Origin: JBKEAJ01 sp047974415
GTDB taxonomy: Bacteria > Bacteroidota > Bacteroidia > Bacteroidales > Prolixibacteraceae
Direction: 5' to 3'
DNA length: 64,000 bases
Assembly (NCBI GenBank): GCA_047974415.1
Contig: JBKECH010000011.1
Location: 22,666 to 86,665 of the forward strand
Shown: one piece after another, positions 1 through 7,700 of the stretch
Numbering within the stretch: the first letter of the stretch is position 1
Layout of the letters: every line of letters starts with the position of its first letter
Program-made: the position numbers and the translations under genes
Notes under the pieces: generated by a model
What the model was told of the DNA's origin: nothing
What the model saw: only the letters and a program-made list of their open reading frames with translations
Database searches by the model: none

Positions 1-40
1 AAAAGGTCGTTCAGGTGGTGTTAGTGGAGGAATGTATTAA
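1..40 (+). CDS. C-terminal end of upstream protein, probably SecY
   Basis: The first complete codons (from base 2) read KGRSGGVSGGMY followed by TAA, so this is the tail of a gene that begins outside the window. The position directly upstream of infA in the ribosomal operon and the small Gly/Ser/Lys-rich tail suggest the cytoplasmic C-terminus of the SecY translocase subunit. In many Bacteroidales map lies between secY and infA; here nothing separates this tail from infA except 21 bases. Twelve residues cannot prove the identity, so the product is inferred from gene order. Confidence 0.35.
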   Translation, partial: KGRSGGVSGGMY

Positions 41-61
41 TTAAAATTAAGATTCGTATTT

Positions 62-280
62 ATGGCAAAACAATCTTCAATTGAGCAAGATGGAACAATT
101 ATAGAAGCATTGTCTAATGCAATGTTTAGGGTAGAACTGGAAAATGGACATACTATAACAGCCCACATATCTGGTAAGATGCGTATGTATTATATCAGGA
201 TTCTTCCAGGAGATCGGGTGAAGGTTGAAATGTCTCCATACGATCTTACGAAAGGACGAATTACATTTAGGTATAAATAA
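62..280 (+). CDS. infA: Translation initiation factor IF-1
   Basis: A 72-residue protein, the usual IF-1 length, with the single S1/OB-fold pattern of the family: MAKQSSIEQDGTI at the N-terminus, ELENGHTITAHISGKMR in the middle and the RITFRYK end. IF-1 binds the 30S A site and helps IF-2 and IF-3 select the initiator tRNA. It is followed by rpmJ, rpsM, rpsK, rpsD, rpoA and rplQ on the same strand, the conserved order of the end of the spc and alpha operons, so it is almost certainly co-transcribed with them. Confidence 0.97.
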   Translation: MAKQSSIEQDGTIIEALSNAMFRVELENGHTITAHISGKMRMYYIRILPGDRVKVEMSPYDLTKGRITFRYK

Positions 281-364
281 TAAATAATTTCTCATATTTA
301 TATGATGCGAGCTAGGATGTGTTAGATCATCCGGCGAGGAACATATGACAAATACAAATTACAT

Positions 365-481
365 ATGAAAGTAAGAGTATCAATTAAGAAGAGGAGCTCA
401 GACTGCAAAATTGTACGTCGAAAAGGAAGGCTCTATGTGATTAACAAAAAGAACCCTAAGTTCAAACAACGTCAAAATTAA
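365..481 (+). CDS. rpmJ: 50S ribosomal protein L36
   Basis: A 38-residue basic protein starting MKVRVSIKKRSSDCK and ending KKNPKFKQRQN, the L36 signature. Only one cysteine (Cys14) is present; the other zinc-binding Cys/His positions of the C+ paralogue are replaced (CKIVRRKGRLYVIN), so this is the zinc-free form typical of Bacteroidota. It lies between infA and rpsM, six bases before the rpsM start, and belongs to the same transcription unit. Confidence 0.95.
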   Translation: MKVRVSIKKRSSDCKIVRRKGRLYVINKKNPKFKQRQN

Positions 482-487
482 AGTAAT

Positions 488-865
488 ATGGCACGTATAG
501 TAGGTGTAGATATACCTGATAACAAAAGGGGTGAAATAGCTTTGACAGGAGTCTATGGAATAGGACGAAGCAGAGCAAGAACAATTTTGGCAGAAGCTGG
601 AGTTGATGTTAATATGAAAGTTAAAGATTGGAACGACGAGCAGTTTGCTGCCATTCGTACTATCATCGGTGATAATTTTAAGGTTGAGGGAGAACTTCGT
701 TCTGAGGTGCAATTGAATATCAAGCGCCTTATGGATATCGGTTGTTACCGAGGCATACGTCATCGTATTGGTTTGCCAGTTAGAGGTCAAGGTACAAAGA
801 ATAATTCTAGAACTCGTAAAGGAAGACGTAAAACTGTTGCTAACAAGAAAAAAGCAACTAAATAA
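488..865 (+). CDS. rpsM: 30S ribosomal protein S13
   Basis: A 125-residue protein with the S13 N-terminus MARIVGVDIPDNKRGEIALT, the helix-two-turn-helix GIGRSRARTIL, the RGIRHRIGLPVRGQ segment that lies in the 30S head near the P site, and a Lys/Arg-rich tail. S13 contacts the P-site tRNA and forms intersubunit bridges. Its order with rpsK, rpsD, rpoA and rplQ is the classical alpha operon. The gap to rpsK is eight bases. Confidence 0.97.
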   Translation: MARIVGVDIPDNKRGEIALTGVYGIGRSRARTILAEAGVDVNMKVKDWNDEQFAAIRTIIGDNFKVEGELRSEVQLNIKRLMDIGCYRGIRHRIGLPVRGQGTKNNSRTRKGRRKTVANKKKATK

Positions 866-873
866 TAATTGAT

Positions 874-1263
874 ATGGCTAAAAAAACAGGATTATCAAAG
901 AAAAGAGTTGTAAAAGTTGAAGCAGAAGGTCAAGTTCATGTTACTTCATCTTTTAATAACATTATTATTTCAATGACGAACCTCAATGGTGAGGTCATAT
1001 CATGGGCGTCAGCTGGGAAAAAAGGCTTTCGTGGGTCTAAGAAGAATACTCCTTATGCTGCAAAATTAGCAGCGGAAGAATGTGCGAAGTCGGCATTTGA
1101 TTTGGGAATGCGTCGCGCAAAGGTATTTGTAAAAGGACCAGGAAATGGAAGAGAAGCTGCTATTAGAGCAGTAGCCTCATTAGGTATACAAGTAACTGAA
1201 ATAATCGACGTTACACCATTACCACATAATGGGTGCAGACCAGCAAAAAGAAGAAGAGTTTAA
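874..1263 (+). CDS. rpsK: 30S ribosomal protein S11
   Basis: A 129-residue protein containing the S11 hallmark segments: SSFNNIIISMTNLNGEVISW, GSKKNTPYAAKLAAEECAK, VFVKGPGNGREAAIRA and the C-terminal DVTPLPHNGCRPAKRRRV. S11 sits on the 30S platform near the mRNA exit. It is an ordinary full-length copy placed between rpsM and rpsD. Confidence 0.97.
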   Translation: MAKKTGLSKKRVVKVEAEGQVHVTSSFNNIIISMTNLNGEVISWASAGKKGFRGSKKNTPYAAKLAAEECAKSAFDLGMRRAKVFVKGPGNGREAAIRAVASLGIQVTEIIDVTPLPHNGCRPAKRRRV

Positions 1264-1284
1264 TAATTAAAGATCTATTGCAAA

Positions 1285-1893
1285 ATGGCAAGATATATAG
1301 GACCAAAATCAAAGATTGCGAGAAATTTCGGAGAGCCAATCTTCGGACCGGATAAAGTTCTTGAGAGAAAAAACTACCCTCCGGGTTTTCATGGCATCAA
1401 TAGCAGAAGAAGAAAGAAATCGGAGTACGGTATTCAGCTTAGAGAAAAGCAGAAAGCAAAGTCTACTTATGGAGTGTTAGAGCGCCAGTTTGAGAATATG
1501 TTTCATCGGGCTCAGGCATCAAAAGGTATTACAGGGGAACTTCTCCTACAGATGCTTGAGTGTAGGTTGGACAATGTTGTTTTCAGAATGGGAATTACCC
1601 CTACACGTGCGGCCGCTCGTCAGTTGGTGTCGCACAAACATATAGAGGTCAACGGGCAGGTTGTTAACATTGCTTCTTATTCAGTGCGCGAAGGTGATGT
1701 AGTAAGCGTTAGAGAGAGATCAAAGTCTTTGGTAGTAGTCGTAGAAGCATTAAAAACGATTAGTCATTCTAAGTATCCTTGGATAGAATGGGATGCCTCG
1801 AAAATGGCAGGGAAGTTTTTGAACAGACCTACTCGCGAGGAAATACCTGAAAATATCAAAGAACAACTGATAGTAGAACTATATTCTAAATAA
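1285..1893 (+). CDS. rpsD: 30S ribosomal protein S4
   Basis: A 202-residue protein of normal S4 length. The N-terminal MARYIGPKSKIARNFGEPIF is followed by the S4 RNA-binding domain (about residues 92-155), seen as LECRLDNVVFRMGITPTRAA and LVSHKHIEVNGQVVNI. S4 nucleates 30S assembly by binding 16S rRNA; in many bacteria it also represses the alpha operon translationally, though no repressor-binding pseudoknot can be shown here by eye. It lies 13 bases before rpoA. Confidence 0.97.
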   Translation: MARYIGPKSKIARNFGEPIFGPDKVLERKNYPPGFHGINSRRRKKSEYGIQLREKQKAKSTYGVLERQFENMFHRAQASKGITGELLLQMLECRLDNVVFRMGITPTRAAARQLVSHKHIEVNGQVVNIASYSVREGDVVSVRERSKSLVVVVEALKTISHSKYPWIEWDASKMAGKFLNRPTREEIPENIKEQLIVELYSK

Positions 1894-1906
1894 TAAAATA
1901 ATAAGT

Positions 1907-2902
1907 ATGGCAATTTTAGCATTTCAAAAACCTGACCAAGTCATCATGTTGAATTCTGATGACCGTCAAGGAAAGTTTGAGTTTCGCCCATTAGAGCCAG
2001 GATATGGTATTACGGTTGGGAATGCGCTTCGTAGGATACTTTTATCATCGCTTGAAGGGTATGCCATTACTTCAGTAAAGATTGAGGGGGTAAATCATGA
2101 GTTCTCGTCTATAAAAGGAGTACGAGAGGATGTGACAGATATCATATTGAATCTTAAGCAAGTACGTTTGGCAAACATGGTGCCAGGTTCCGATGATGAA
2201 ACGGTAAACATTGTTGTCTCTGGTCAAGAGTCGTTTACAGGAGCTGATATCGAATCGGCAATGTCTAATTTCAAGGTTCTAAACCCTGATTTGTTAATAT
2301 GCACTCTTGAGAAGAGTGTAACACTTAATGTAACTCTTACTATCAATAAAGGACGTGGCTATGTTCCGTCTATTGAGCATAATGTTGCTGATAGTGAAGA
2401 TGTGGAGACAATAGCGATAGACTCTATTTATACTCCTATCAAGAACGTGAAGTATGATGTTGAAAACTTTCGAGTAGAGCAGAAAACGGATTATGAGAGG
2501 CTTTTGATAGAGATCGACACTGATGGTTCAATCAACCCTAAAGATGCGTTGAAGGAAGCTGCTAAGATATTAATTCATCATTTTATGTTGTTTTCAGATG
2601 AGAAAATAACCCTTGATAGAGTTGAAGAGAAAAGTGCAGAAGAGTTTGACGAGGAGTTACTGGAGATGCGTCGTTTGTTGAAGAAGAAATTAATAGATTT
2701 CGATTTGTCAGTAAGGGCCCTAAACTGTCTGAAGGCTGCTGAAGTGGTTACACTAGGCGAATTATTACAGTTTCAGAGAGGAGATTTGCTTAAATTTAGA
2801 AATTTTGGCAAGAAATCCCTAACGGAGCTGGATGAGTTGCTGGAAAGTTTAAAACTATCTTTCGGGCTAGATATAAGTAAGTATAAATTAGACAAAGAGT
2901 AA
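1907..2902 (+). CDS. rpoA: DNA-directed RNA polymerase subunit alpha
   Basis: A 331-residue protein with both alpha domains. The N-terminal assembly domain (about 1-230) contains PLEPGYGITVGNALRRILLS, the dimerisation/beta-contact region. After an acidic linker the C-terminal domain (about 255-320) carries ALNCLKAAEVVTLGELLQ and FRNFGKKSLTELDELL, the part that contacts UP elements and activators. Length and order (rpsD-rpoA-rplQ) are those of the normal alpha operon. The next start, rplQ, is six bases downstream. Confidence 0.98.
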   Translation: MAILAFQKPDQVIMLNSDDRQGKFEFRPLEPGYGITVGNALRRILLSSLEGYAITSVKIEGVNHEFSSIKGVREDVTDIILNLKQVRLANMVPGSDDETVNIVVSGQESFTGADIESAMSNFKVLNPDLLICTLEKSVTLNVTLTINKGRGYVPSIEHNVADSEDVETIAIDSIYTPIKNVKYDVENFRVEQKTDYERLLIEIDTDGSINPKDALKEAAKILIHHFMLFSDEKITLDRVEEKSAEEFDEELLEMRRLLKKKLIDFDLSVRALNCLKAAEVVTLGELLQFQRGDLLKFRNFGKKSLTELDELLESLKLSFGLDISKYKLDKE

Positions 2903-2908
2903 GAAATA

Positions 2909-3517
2909 ATGAGACATAATAAGAAGTTTAATCATCTAGGAAGAAAAAGTGCACATCGTAAAGCAATGCTTGCGAATATGGCAACTTCGTTGATTTTGCA
3001 TAAGAGAATAGAAACTACTGTTGCCAAGGCTAAGGCTTTGAAAATATATCTAGAACCTCTTATTACAAAATCAAAAAATGACACGACTCACTCAAGGAGA
3101 GTTGTATTTAGCTATCTTCAAGATAAATATGCTGTAACTGAATTATTCAGAGAAGTGTCTGTAAAAATAGCAGAACGTCCTGGAGGATATACAAGAATAT
3201 TAAAACTTGGAAACAGACTTGGAGATAATGCAGATATGTGCATTATTGAGCTTGTTGACTATAACGAAGGTATGCTTAAGAGTACAACTAAAGGTGGTGC
3301 TAAGAAAACGAGGCGAAGGAGAGGTGGCGCTACTAAGACTAATAAGCTTGAAGTGGAGGCGCAAGAGAATCAAGCTGGCGATTCTGCTGTAGAGCAAACA
3401 GTTGCTAAAGTTACGACTTCTTCAAAAAAAGCCGTAGACAAGGAGGTCGCCAAAGCTGAAAAGCCAAAGACTGAGAAGTCCTCTGCAAAGAAGGAAACAG
3501 ATGAGTCTGGTGAATAA
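2909..3517 (+). CDS. rplQ: 50S ribosomal protein L17 with long C-terminal tail
   Basis: The first ~125 residues are a standard L17 (MRHNKKFNHLGRKSAHRKAM, then RPGGYTRILKLGNRLGDNA and CIIELVDYN). The protein continues to 202 residues, about 75 more than the E. coli protein. The extension starts with a basic cluster (KKTRRRRGGATKTNK) and becomes a low-complexity Lys/Glu/Ala/Ser tail. Longer L17 proteins are common in Bacteroidota, but this tail looks long. Its function is unknown; a charged disordered tail on the 50S surface near the tunnel exit is an inference. The operon ends here with a terminator. Confidence 0.95.
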   Translation: MRHNKKFNHLGRKSAHRKAMLANMATSLILHKRIETTVAKAKALKIYLEPLITKSKNDTTHSRRVVFSYLQDKYAVTELFREVSVKIAERPGGYTRILKLGNRLGDNADMCIIELVDYNEGMLKSTTKGGAKKTRRRRGGATKTNKLEVEAQENQAGDSAVEQTVAKVTTSSKKAVDKEVAKAEKPKTEKSSAKKETDESGE

Positions 3518-3548
3518 TTGCGAGAGTAGAACGCTACACTGATAATAT

Positions 3549-3584
3549 TAAAAGCACTGTCAATTATTGATGGTGCTTTTTTTA
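3549..3584 (+). terminator. Rho-independent terminator of the ribosomal operon
   Basis: Just after rplQ, the arms AGCACTGTCAA and TTGATGGTGCT pair over 11 bp with two G-U wobbles around a TTA loop, extended by flanking A/T pairs, and are followed by a run of seven T. The flanking A and T runs make it plausible in both directions, so it could also serve coaE, which converges from the other strand. Confidence 0.85.
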
Positions 3585-3595
3585 CAGGCGGATTG

Positions 3596-4186
3596 CTAAT
3601 AGACTAATTTCTGTAGTTCGTTGTTAATCTTTTTCACTAGCATGTTTGTATACTTCATATCCAGACTTTCTATGATATAGTCTGCAAGTTTTATTTTGAA
3701 CCTGTCCTCCCATTGACTTGCAATGCGCTCATTTACTTTGTCAGCACTGACTGCGTCTCGTTTAACAACTCTTTCGATTCTTATCTGCTCGGGAGCCACA
3801 ACTAAAATATTCTTATTGAATTTTTTATAACTTCCAGTTTCAAAAAGTATTGCAGCTTCTTGAATTACGTATGGGGCATTTTGTTTTTTGCTCCATTTTT
3901 CAAAATCTTCGTGTATTACAGGTCTGATAAGCGCATTCAGCATTTCTCGTTTACTAGCATTATTAAATATTTGATTTGCGACATATACTCTGTCTATAGT
4001 AGTTGCATCTGAATATGATTTTTCGCCCAATAATTTTTTTATTTCAGTAACTAGAGTCGCATTGTTTACCATAAGCTCTTTTGCTTCTGAGTCTGCAAAA
4101 TATACCGGTATTCCTAATTCTATAAACATCTTGGCAACAGTGGTCTTGCCACTGCCTATACCTCCAGTGAGTCCTACTTTCATCAT
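3596..4186 (-). CDS. coaE: Dephospho-CoA kinase
   Basis: A 196-residue P-loop kinase that phosphorylates dephospho-CoA in the last step of coenzyme A synthesis. The Walker A motif GLTGGIGSGKTT begins at residue 5, followed by the family pattern YFADSEAKELM, IRPVIHEDF and a lid region RIERVVKRD. It is the last gene of the minus-strand yajC-ybbR-coaE unit and starts four bases after ybbR. In related Bacteroidales nusB precedes yajC; here it does not. Confidence 0.95.
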   Translation of the reverse strand: MMKVGLTGGIGSGKTTVAKMFIELGIPVYFADSEAKELMVNNATLVTEIKKLLGEKSYSDATTIDRVYVANQIFNNASKREMLNALIRPVIHEDFEKWSKKQNAPYVIQEAAILFETGSYKKFNKNILVVAPEQIRIERVVKRDAVSADKVNERIASQWEDRFKIKLADYIIESLDMKYTNMLVKKINNELQKLVY

Positions 4187-4190
4187 GATT

Positions 4191-5267
4191 TTAGTTCTCC
4201 TTTATCATATAATTTACATGGGTAGTAAGGAGTTGGACACTATTCAGATTTGCATTGTTTACTTTGAGGTTGATGGGCACAGATTTCATAATACCTAGTT
4301 GCGAGAAATTTACACTAGCTTCAAAGTCAGTGTCTTTGATGTTGGCAATGTCGTCAACACTCGCTTTAAATTTAATTTCTGCTTTGGTCGGGAAAATAAC
4401 AACTTTTCTACCTATAGGAACATCTCGAACTTTTATCTCAACTTTTAGGCTATTCTCTGTGTACTCTTTCACGGGAATTATAACTTTGACAACCCTTTCC
4501 GACAATTCAACATTGTCGATGTGCGATAGTTTTATGAGCCTTTCTGTTGTTTGCGATAAGCCTTCGTATTTTTGGTGTTCTGTTTTAGCTATATTTATTG
4601 AATCTAACTGTGTTTTTAGTCCTCTGATGCTGACTGTTTCTGGCACAGTAAAGGCATCTCCATAGCTATTGAATTTATTTTTAAATGTTACATCTACAGA
4701 GGGTTTTATGGGGATTTCCTTAGATATTATTGAGTCTAAGCATACGTTTAGACTTTCAGGGTATAGTCTATTTATGGACATATCGCTACCTAGACGTCTT
4801 CCGAACATTTCAAAAAGAAGATGTTTCGGAATGTCAAGATTTATAATATTCCCAGTTTTGCTGGGGAGCTTATTTTTACTCAGGAATCGGCTTAAAGAAA
4901 TATCAATGTTATTGTTTATGCCAAGCATTAGGAAGAATAATCTATAGCCACTTCCACTTAGCTCTGCATGTATTTGTTTTGGAGTTTCTGTGGAGATTCC
5001 CATCTCTTTTGGTACAGAGGTGTAATTAACATTGAAGACTACCGTGTATGACGAGGTTTTGTTTAAGGCGTTGAGTAGCCATGCAAATGTTGCGACTATA
5101 AAGCAGATTGTGAACGCTACCTTTTTGCTCTTATTTGTTCGATATAAGCGTAGTACAATTTTTTTTAACTTTGTGTATAATAAAACAAATCTCAGTTTTA
5201 GGTGCTTTATTCGTCTTTTATTGCTTCCCATCTTTTTTCTGCTCGTCAAATAAATATCCATAGGCAC
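4191..5267 (-). CDS. YbbR-like domain protein
   Basis: A 358-residue protein with a cytoplasmic basic N-terminus, one membrane helix (about residues 49-66, VAFTICFIVATFAWLLNAL) and a long extracytoplasmic part with YbbR-like repeats (for example VVFNVNYTSVPKEMGIST and VEIKVRDVPIGRKVVIFP). YbbR proteins such as CdaR are accessory to cyclic-di-AMP synthase in Firmicutes; in Bacteroidota the role is less clear and the gene accompanies yajC and coaE. The true start may be Met13 (MGSNKRR), which would remove a 12-residue leader. Confidence 0.8.
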   Translation of the reverse strand: MPMDIYLTSRKKMGSNKRRIKHLKLRFVLLYTKLKKIVLRLYRTNKSKKVAFTICFIVATFAWLLNALNKTSSYTVVFNVNYTSVPKEMGISTETPKQIHAELSGSGYRLFFLMLGINNNIDISLSRFLSKNKLPSKTGNIINLDIPKHLLFEMFGRRLGSDMSINRLYPESLNVCLDSIISKEIPIKPSVDVTFKNKFNSYGDAFTVPETVSIRGLKTQLDSINIAKTEHQKYEGLSQTTERLIKLSHIDNVELSERVVKVIIPVKEYTENSLKVEIKVRDVPIGRKVVIFPTKAEIKFKASVDDIANIKDTDFEASVNFSQLGIMKSVPINLKVNNANLNSVQLLTTHVNYMIKEN

Positions 5268-5296
5268 AAAATTCGTGCCTATGGATTATTGTTTAT

Positions 5297-5620
5297 CTAC
5301 CGTCTTTCGTTGTTAATATTTGCATTGGCAGGATTAATGGTTGATGATGCAAAAACAATATCAACTCCGTGGCTAACAGTCACAGTCACAGTGCCTTTTC
5401 CTTCGTCAATGCTATGTATCTCTCCAAAAATCCCTCCATTGGTAACAACTTTATCTCCTTTTTTTAACTGAGATCTAAAATTCCTTAGTTCTTTCTGCTT
5501 TTTCATTTGTGGTCTCATCATAAAAAAATAGAATACAAGGATAATTCCTACGAAAGGCAGAATTTGCATGGCCCAATCTGGTTGTGCTTGTGTTGTGGCA
5601 TCTAATAATAGAATGTTCAT
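5297..5620 (-). CDS. yajC: Preprotein translocase accessory subunit YajC
   Basis: A 107-residue protein with one membrane helix (about residues 17-38, ILPFVGIILVFYFFMMRPQ), then the typical KKQKELRNF and a small cytoplasmic domain containing KKGDKVVTNGGIFGEI. YajC associates with SecDF at the Sec translocon. It heads the minus-strand yajC-ybbR-coaE cluster, 29 bases ahead of ybbR. An F1 repeat lies 39 bases upstream of its start, where nusB is found in many relatives. Confidence 0.93.
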   Translation of the reverse strand: MNILLLDATTQAQPDWAMQILPFVGIILVFYFFMMRPQMKKQKELRNFRSQLKKGDKVVTNGGIFGEIHSIDEGKGTVTVTVSHGVDIVFASSTINPANANINNERR

Positions 5621-5659
5621 CTAATGTTTTGTTTAAAATATTTGTAATTGTTTTATCTA

Positions 5660-5807
5660 GTGTCTGTCTATAATATTGGGAGTCTGAACTATAAAGTTAA
5701 ATATCAAGGCTTGCCGTTCTGTATACTGGGAGTTTGTGAATTTACTTGTGTAAATGACTAAGAGCAAAATGAGCATAACGCAGATATTGGACTTTATAGA
5801 CGGGTTC
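5660..5807 (+). repeat. F1 intergenic repeat, full copy 1 (148 bp)
   Basis: The left end is GTGTCTGTCTATAAT and the right end is GGACTTTATAGACGGGTTC; their outer 13 or so bases are inverted copies. The interior holds the hairpin around GTTTACTTGTGTAAAT. A TA dinucleotide flanks both ends (5658-5659 and 5808-5809). Read on the minus strand, the right-hand TA plus the first G of the element forms the TAG stop codon of the gene at 5807-6925. Confidence 0.85.
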
Positions 5808-6925
5808 TATCTAGAAAAACTCGTTTCTCCCAGATAATATTGTCTGCTCTTTAATGATTCGTTCAACACTGCAGAAAAGTCCTCTATTCCTAGTTCAGCT
5901 TGTTCTTCGTTGGTCCTGAATATATACTTCCAAGGAGCATATCCCCAGCTGTACTTCCTGTATTCGATTGAGCCGTAGTACTCTCGCGTGGTGGTCATCT
6001 CTGACGATATAAGAGTTCGTCTCTTCAAGTCGGGCGTGTTGCTACTTATCCAGCATTCATTTTTCAAAACGGCATAGTCATTTTTTGATATTACGATACG
6101 ACCTGTGATTTTAGAGCATCTAAAATCATAAGACATTATGAAGTTGGGGTTTATGGCTTCGTATATTATGGTGTAGTCTTCGTCTGTTTCAGCACCTTTG
6201 CTTAGTGTGAAATCCGACAGGCTTGCCAAGTCCATAATCATGGTTCCGTTTCTAACAATATCGCACGACAAAAGTGCATCCATGTATGGTTCGTTAATAT
6301 TGAAGTTAATTCTGCCATTTTTTTTGTCGCTATTCACGGAGTTGAAAGAATATAGGACATCCCTATATGCACTTTCTGGCGTGCATTCCCTGTAGGATAG
6401 TTTGTCGTCAATTCTTACATCCCCAGATAAAGGGACTCTTTCCCCAAACTCATTTTTAATCCTCGAAGTATAAGAACCTTTGTAAGAGACTCCTTTCTGG
6501 ATATAATTTCTTTTGATATTATCCACAGCCTTTCTGATATACATCCTTTCGACAAGTGCATCCGCACTTACCACAACATTTGCCAATTCGGTTTTAGACT
6601 CTACCATTAATATTGTGTGTGTGCTCCCATCAAGCAAGAGGCTAACAGGCATAACAACCTTTTTATATCCGACGAAACTTATGGCTAGTCTACTGTTTGA
6701 TTCTGAGGGTTTTACGGTTAAGGAGAAAAAGCCACTATTGTCAGTTATTGTTCCACTAGGCGCACCTTCAATTGCGACATTACAGTTGTCTATTGGTGAC
6801 ATGTCAGTTTTATTAAGAACATAACCTTTTACGGTGTTGTCCTGTGCATTAGATATCATTGTGAGAAGTACGGCAGTGAACGACAAAAATACTCTCCTAG
6901 ATGCTTTATTTATTAGAGACTTCAT
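5807..6925 (-). CDS. Secreted protein with carboxypeptidase-like regulatory domain
   Basis: A 372-residue exported protein. A signal peptide (residues 1-27, ending MISNAQ) is followed by a CarboxypepD_reg-like beta-sandwich (about 30-110: VKGYVLNKTDMSPIDNCNVA, SGTITDNSGFFSLTV, ISFVGYKKVVM). The rest, about 250 residues, I do not recognise beyond general resemblance to Bacteroidota outer-membrane or periplasmic proteins with this N-terminal domain. It lacks the beta-barrel and plug of SusC. Its TAG stop is formed at the junction with an F1 repeat, so the C-terminus may have been set by that insertion. It is divergent from the lipoprotein gene at 7041. Confidence 0.7.
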   Translation of the reverse strand: MKSLINKASRRVFLSFTAVLLTMISNAQDNTVKGYVLNKTDMSPIDNCNVAIEGAPSGTITDNSGFFSLTVKPSESNSRLAISFVGYKKVVMPVSLLLDGSTHTILMVESKTELANVVVSADALVERMYIRKAVDNIKRNYIQKGVSYKGSYTSRIKNEFGERVPLSGDVRIDDKLSYRECTPESAYRDVLYSFNSVNSDKKNGRINFNINEPYMDALLSCDIVRNGTMIMDLASLSDFTLSKGAETDEDYTIIYEAINPNFIMSYDFRCSKITGRIVISKNDYAVLKNECWISSNTPDLKRRTLISSEMTTTREYYGSIEYRKYSWGYAPWKYIFRTNEEQAELGIEDFSAVLNESLKSRQYYLGETSFSR

Positions 6926-6944
6926 GTATTGTAACTTTTTTTAT

Positions 6945-6952
6945 TATATTTG
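6945..6952 (+). promoter_or_regulatory. Possible -7 box (TATATTTG)
   Basis: TATATTTG fits the Bacteroidota -7 consensus TAnnTTTG. It lies in the divergent intergenic region 89 bases before the coiled-coil lipoprotein start. No -33 TTG is correctly spaced (the nearest TTG is only 13 bases upstream), so support is partial. Confidence 0.35.
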
Positions 6953-7040
6953 TGCTCTGTATATATATGGTAATCATCGGTCTGAATTGTTTAAATGCAA
7001 TAATATTGATAACAAATCAGTCCCAAAGATATAAAGAAAA

Positions 7041-7697
7041 ATGAAAAAGAACAATTTTAGTGCCCTAGTATTGATAACAATGTTACTACTTAGCTCGTGT
7101 GTAGCTAAAAAGAAATACCTCGAAATGGAGGCGATGAGAAACAGGGCAAACCAGCAAACACGCGAAGTTACTAAGGAGCTTCAGAGCAGAGATAACAATC
7201 TGAAAGCGCTGGTGGAGGAATATGAAAATATGAAAAATCAGCTCAATATTAGTAATTCTAAAAAAGACGCCGAAATTAAGAACTTGAACAATCAGATAGA
7301 AAGTTTGGAAAGAGGTATTGAAGAGCTTAAAAGTGATGTGTCTCTAAGCTCCTCGCGATATGACATCACTCAGAATAGGTTGAGTTCGCAGATTTCTAAC
7401 AAAGATTCTAAGATCGTTCAACTACAAAACCAGATTAGCCAGTCGGCTAGGGAGTTAGAGCAAGTTAAAGATAAATATAATCGTCTAGTTTCGACGCGGA
7501 GCAAAGAGCAGGAGGAATCTGCGGCGATGAAGGCAGATTATAACCTGAAGAATAAGATGGTTGATAACTACACCCAGCAAATTACTGATTTAGATTCGCA
7601 AATTAAAGATCTAAACTCACAAATTTCAGTTAAAAACAAGGAGATAGAAAAACTTCAAAATACCTGTAATTTATTACGCAAGGAGTTGGGAATGTAA
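7041..7697 (+). CDS. Coiled-coil lipoprotein
   Basis: A 218-residue protein with a lipoprotein signal peptide (MKKNNFSALVLITMLLLSSC; lipobox LSSC with Cys20) followed by almost continuous heptad-type coiled coil (about residues 30-215, rich in Glu, Lys, Asn and Gln). It begins like the N-terminal part of Bacteroidota OmpA-family lipoproteins (CVAKKKYLEMEAMRN), but there is no OmpA peptidoglycan-binding domain. A periplasmic or outer-membrane spacer role is an inference. It converges on fmt with only three bases between the stop codons and no visible terminator. Confidence 0.7.
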   Translation: MKKNNFSALVLITMLLLSSCVAKKKYLEMEAMRNRANQQTREVTKELQSRDNNLKALVEEYENMKNQLNISNSKKDAEIKNLNNQIESLERGIEELKSDVSLSSSRYDITQNRLSSQISNKDSKIVQLQNQISQSARELEQVKDKYNRLVSTRSKEQEESAAMKADYNLKNKMVDNYTQQITDLDSQIKDLNSQISVKNKEIEKLQNTCNLLRKELGM

Positions 7698-7700
7698 ATT

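Noticed and set aside
5660..5807. F1 repeats as a CRISPR array
   Set aside because: Copies are kilobases apart, lie between unrelated genes, have no regular spacers and no cas genes are present.
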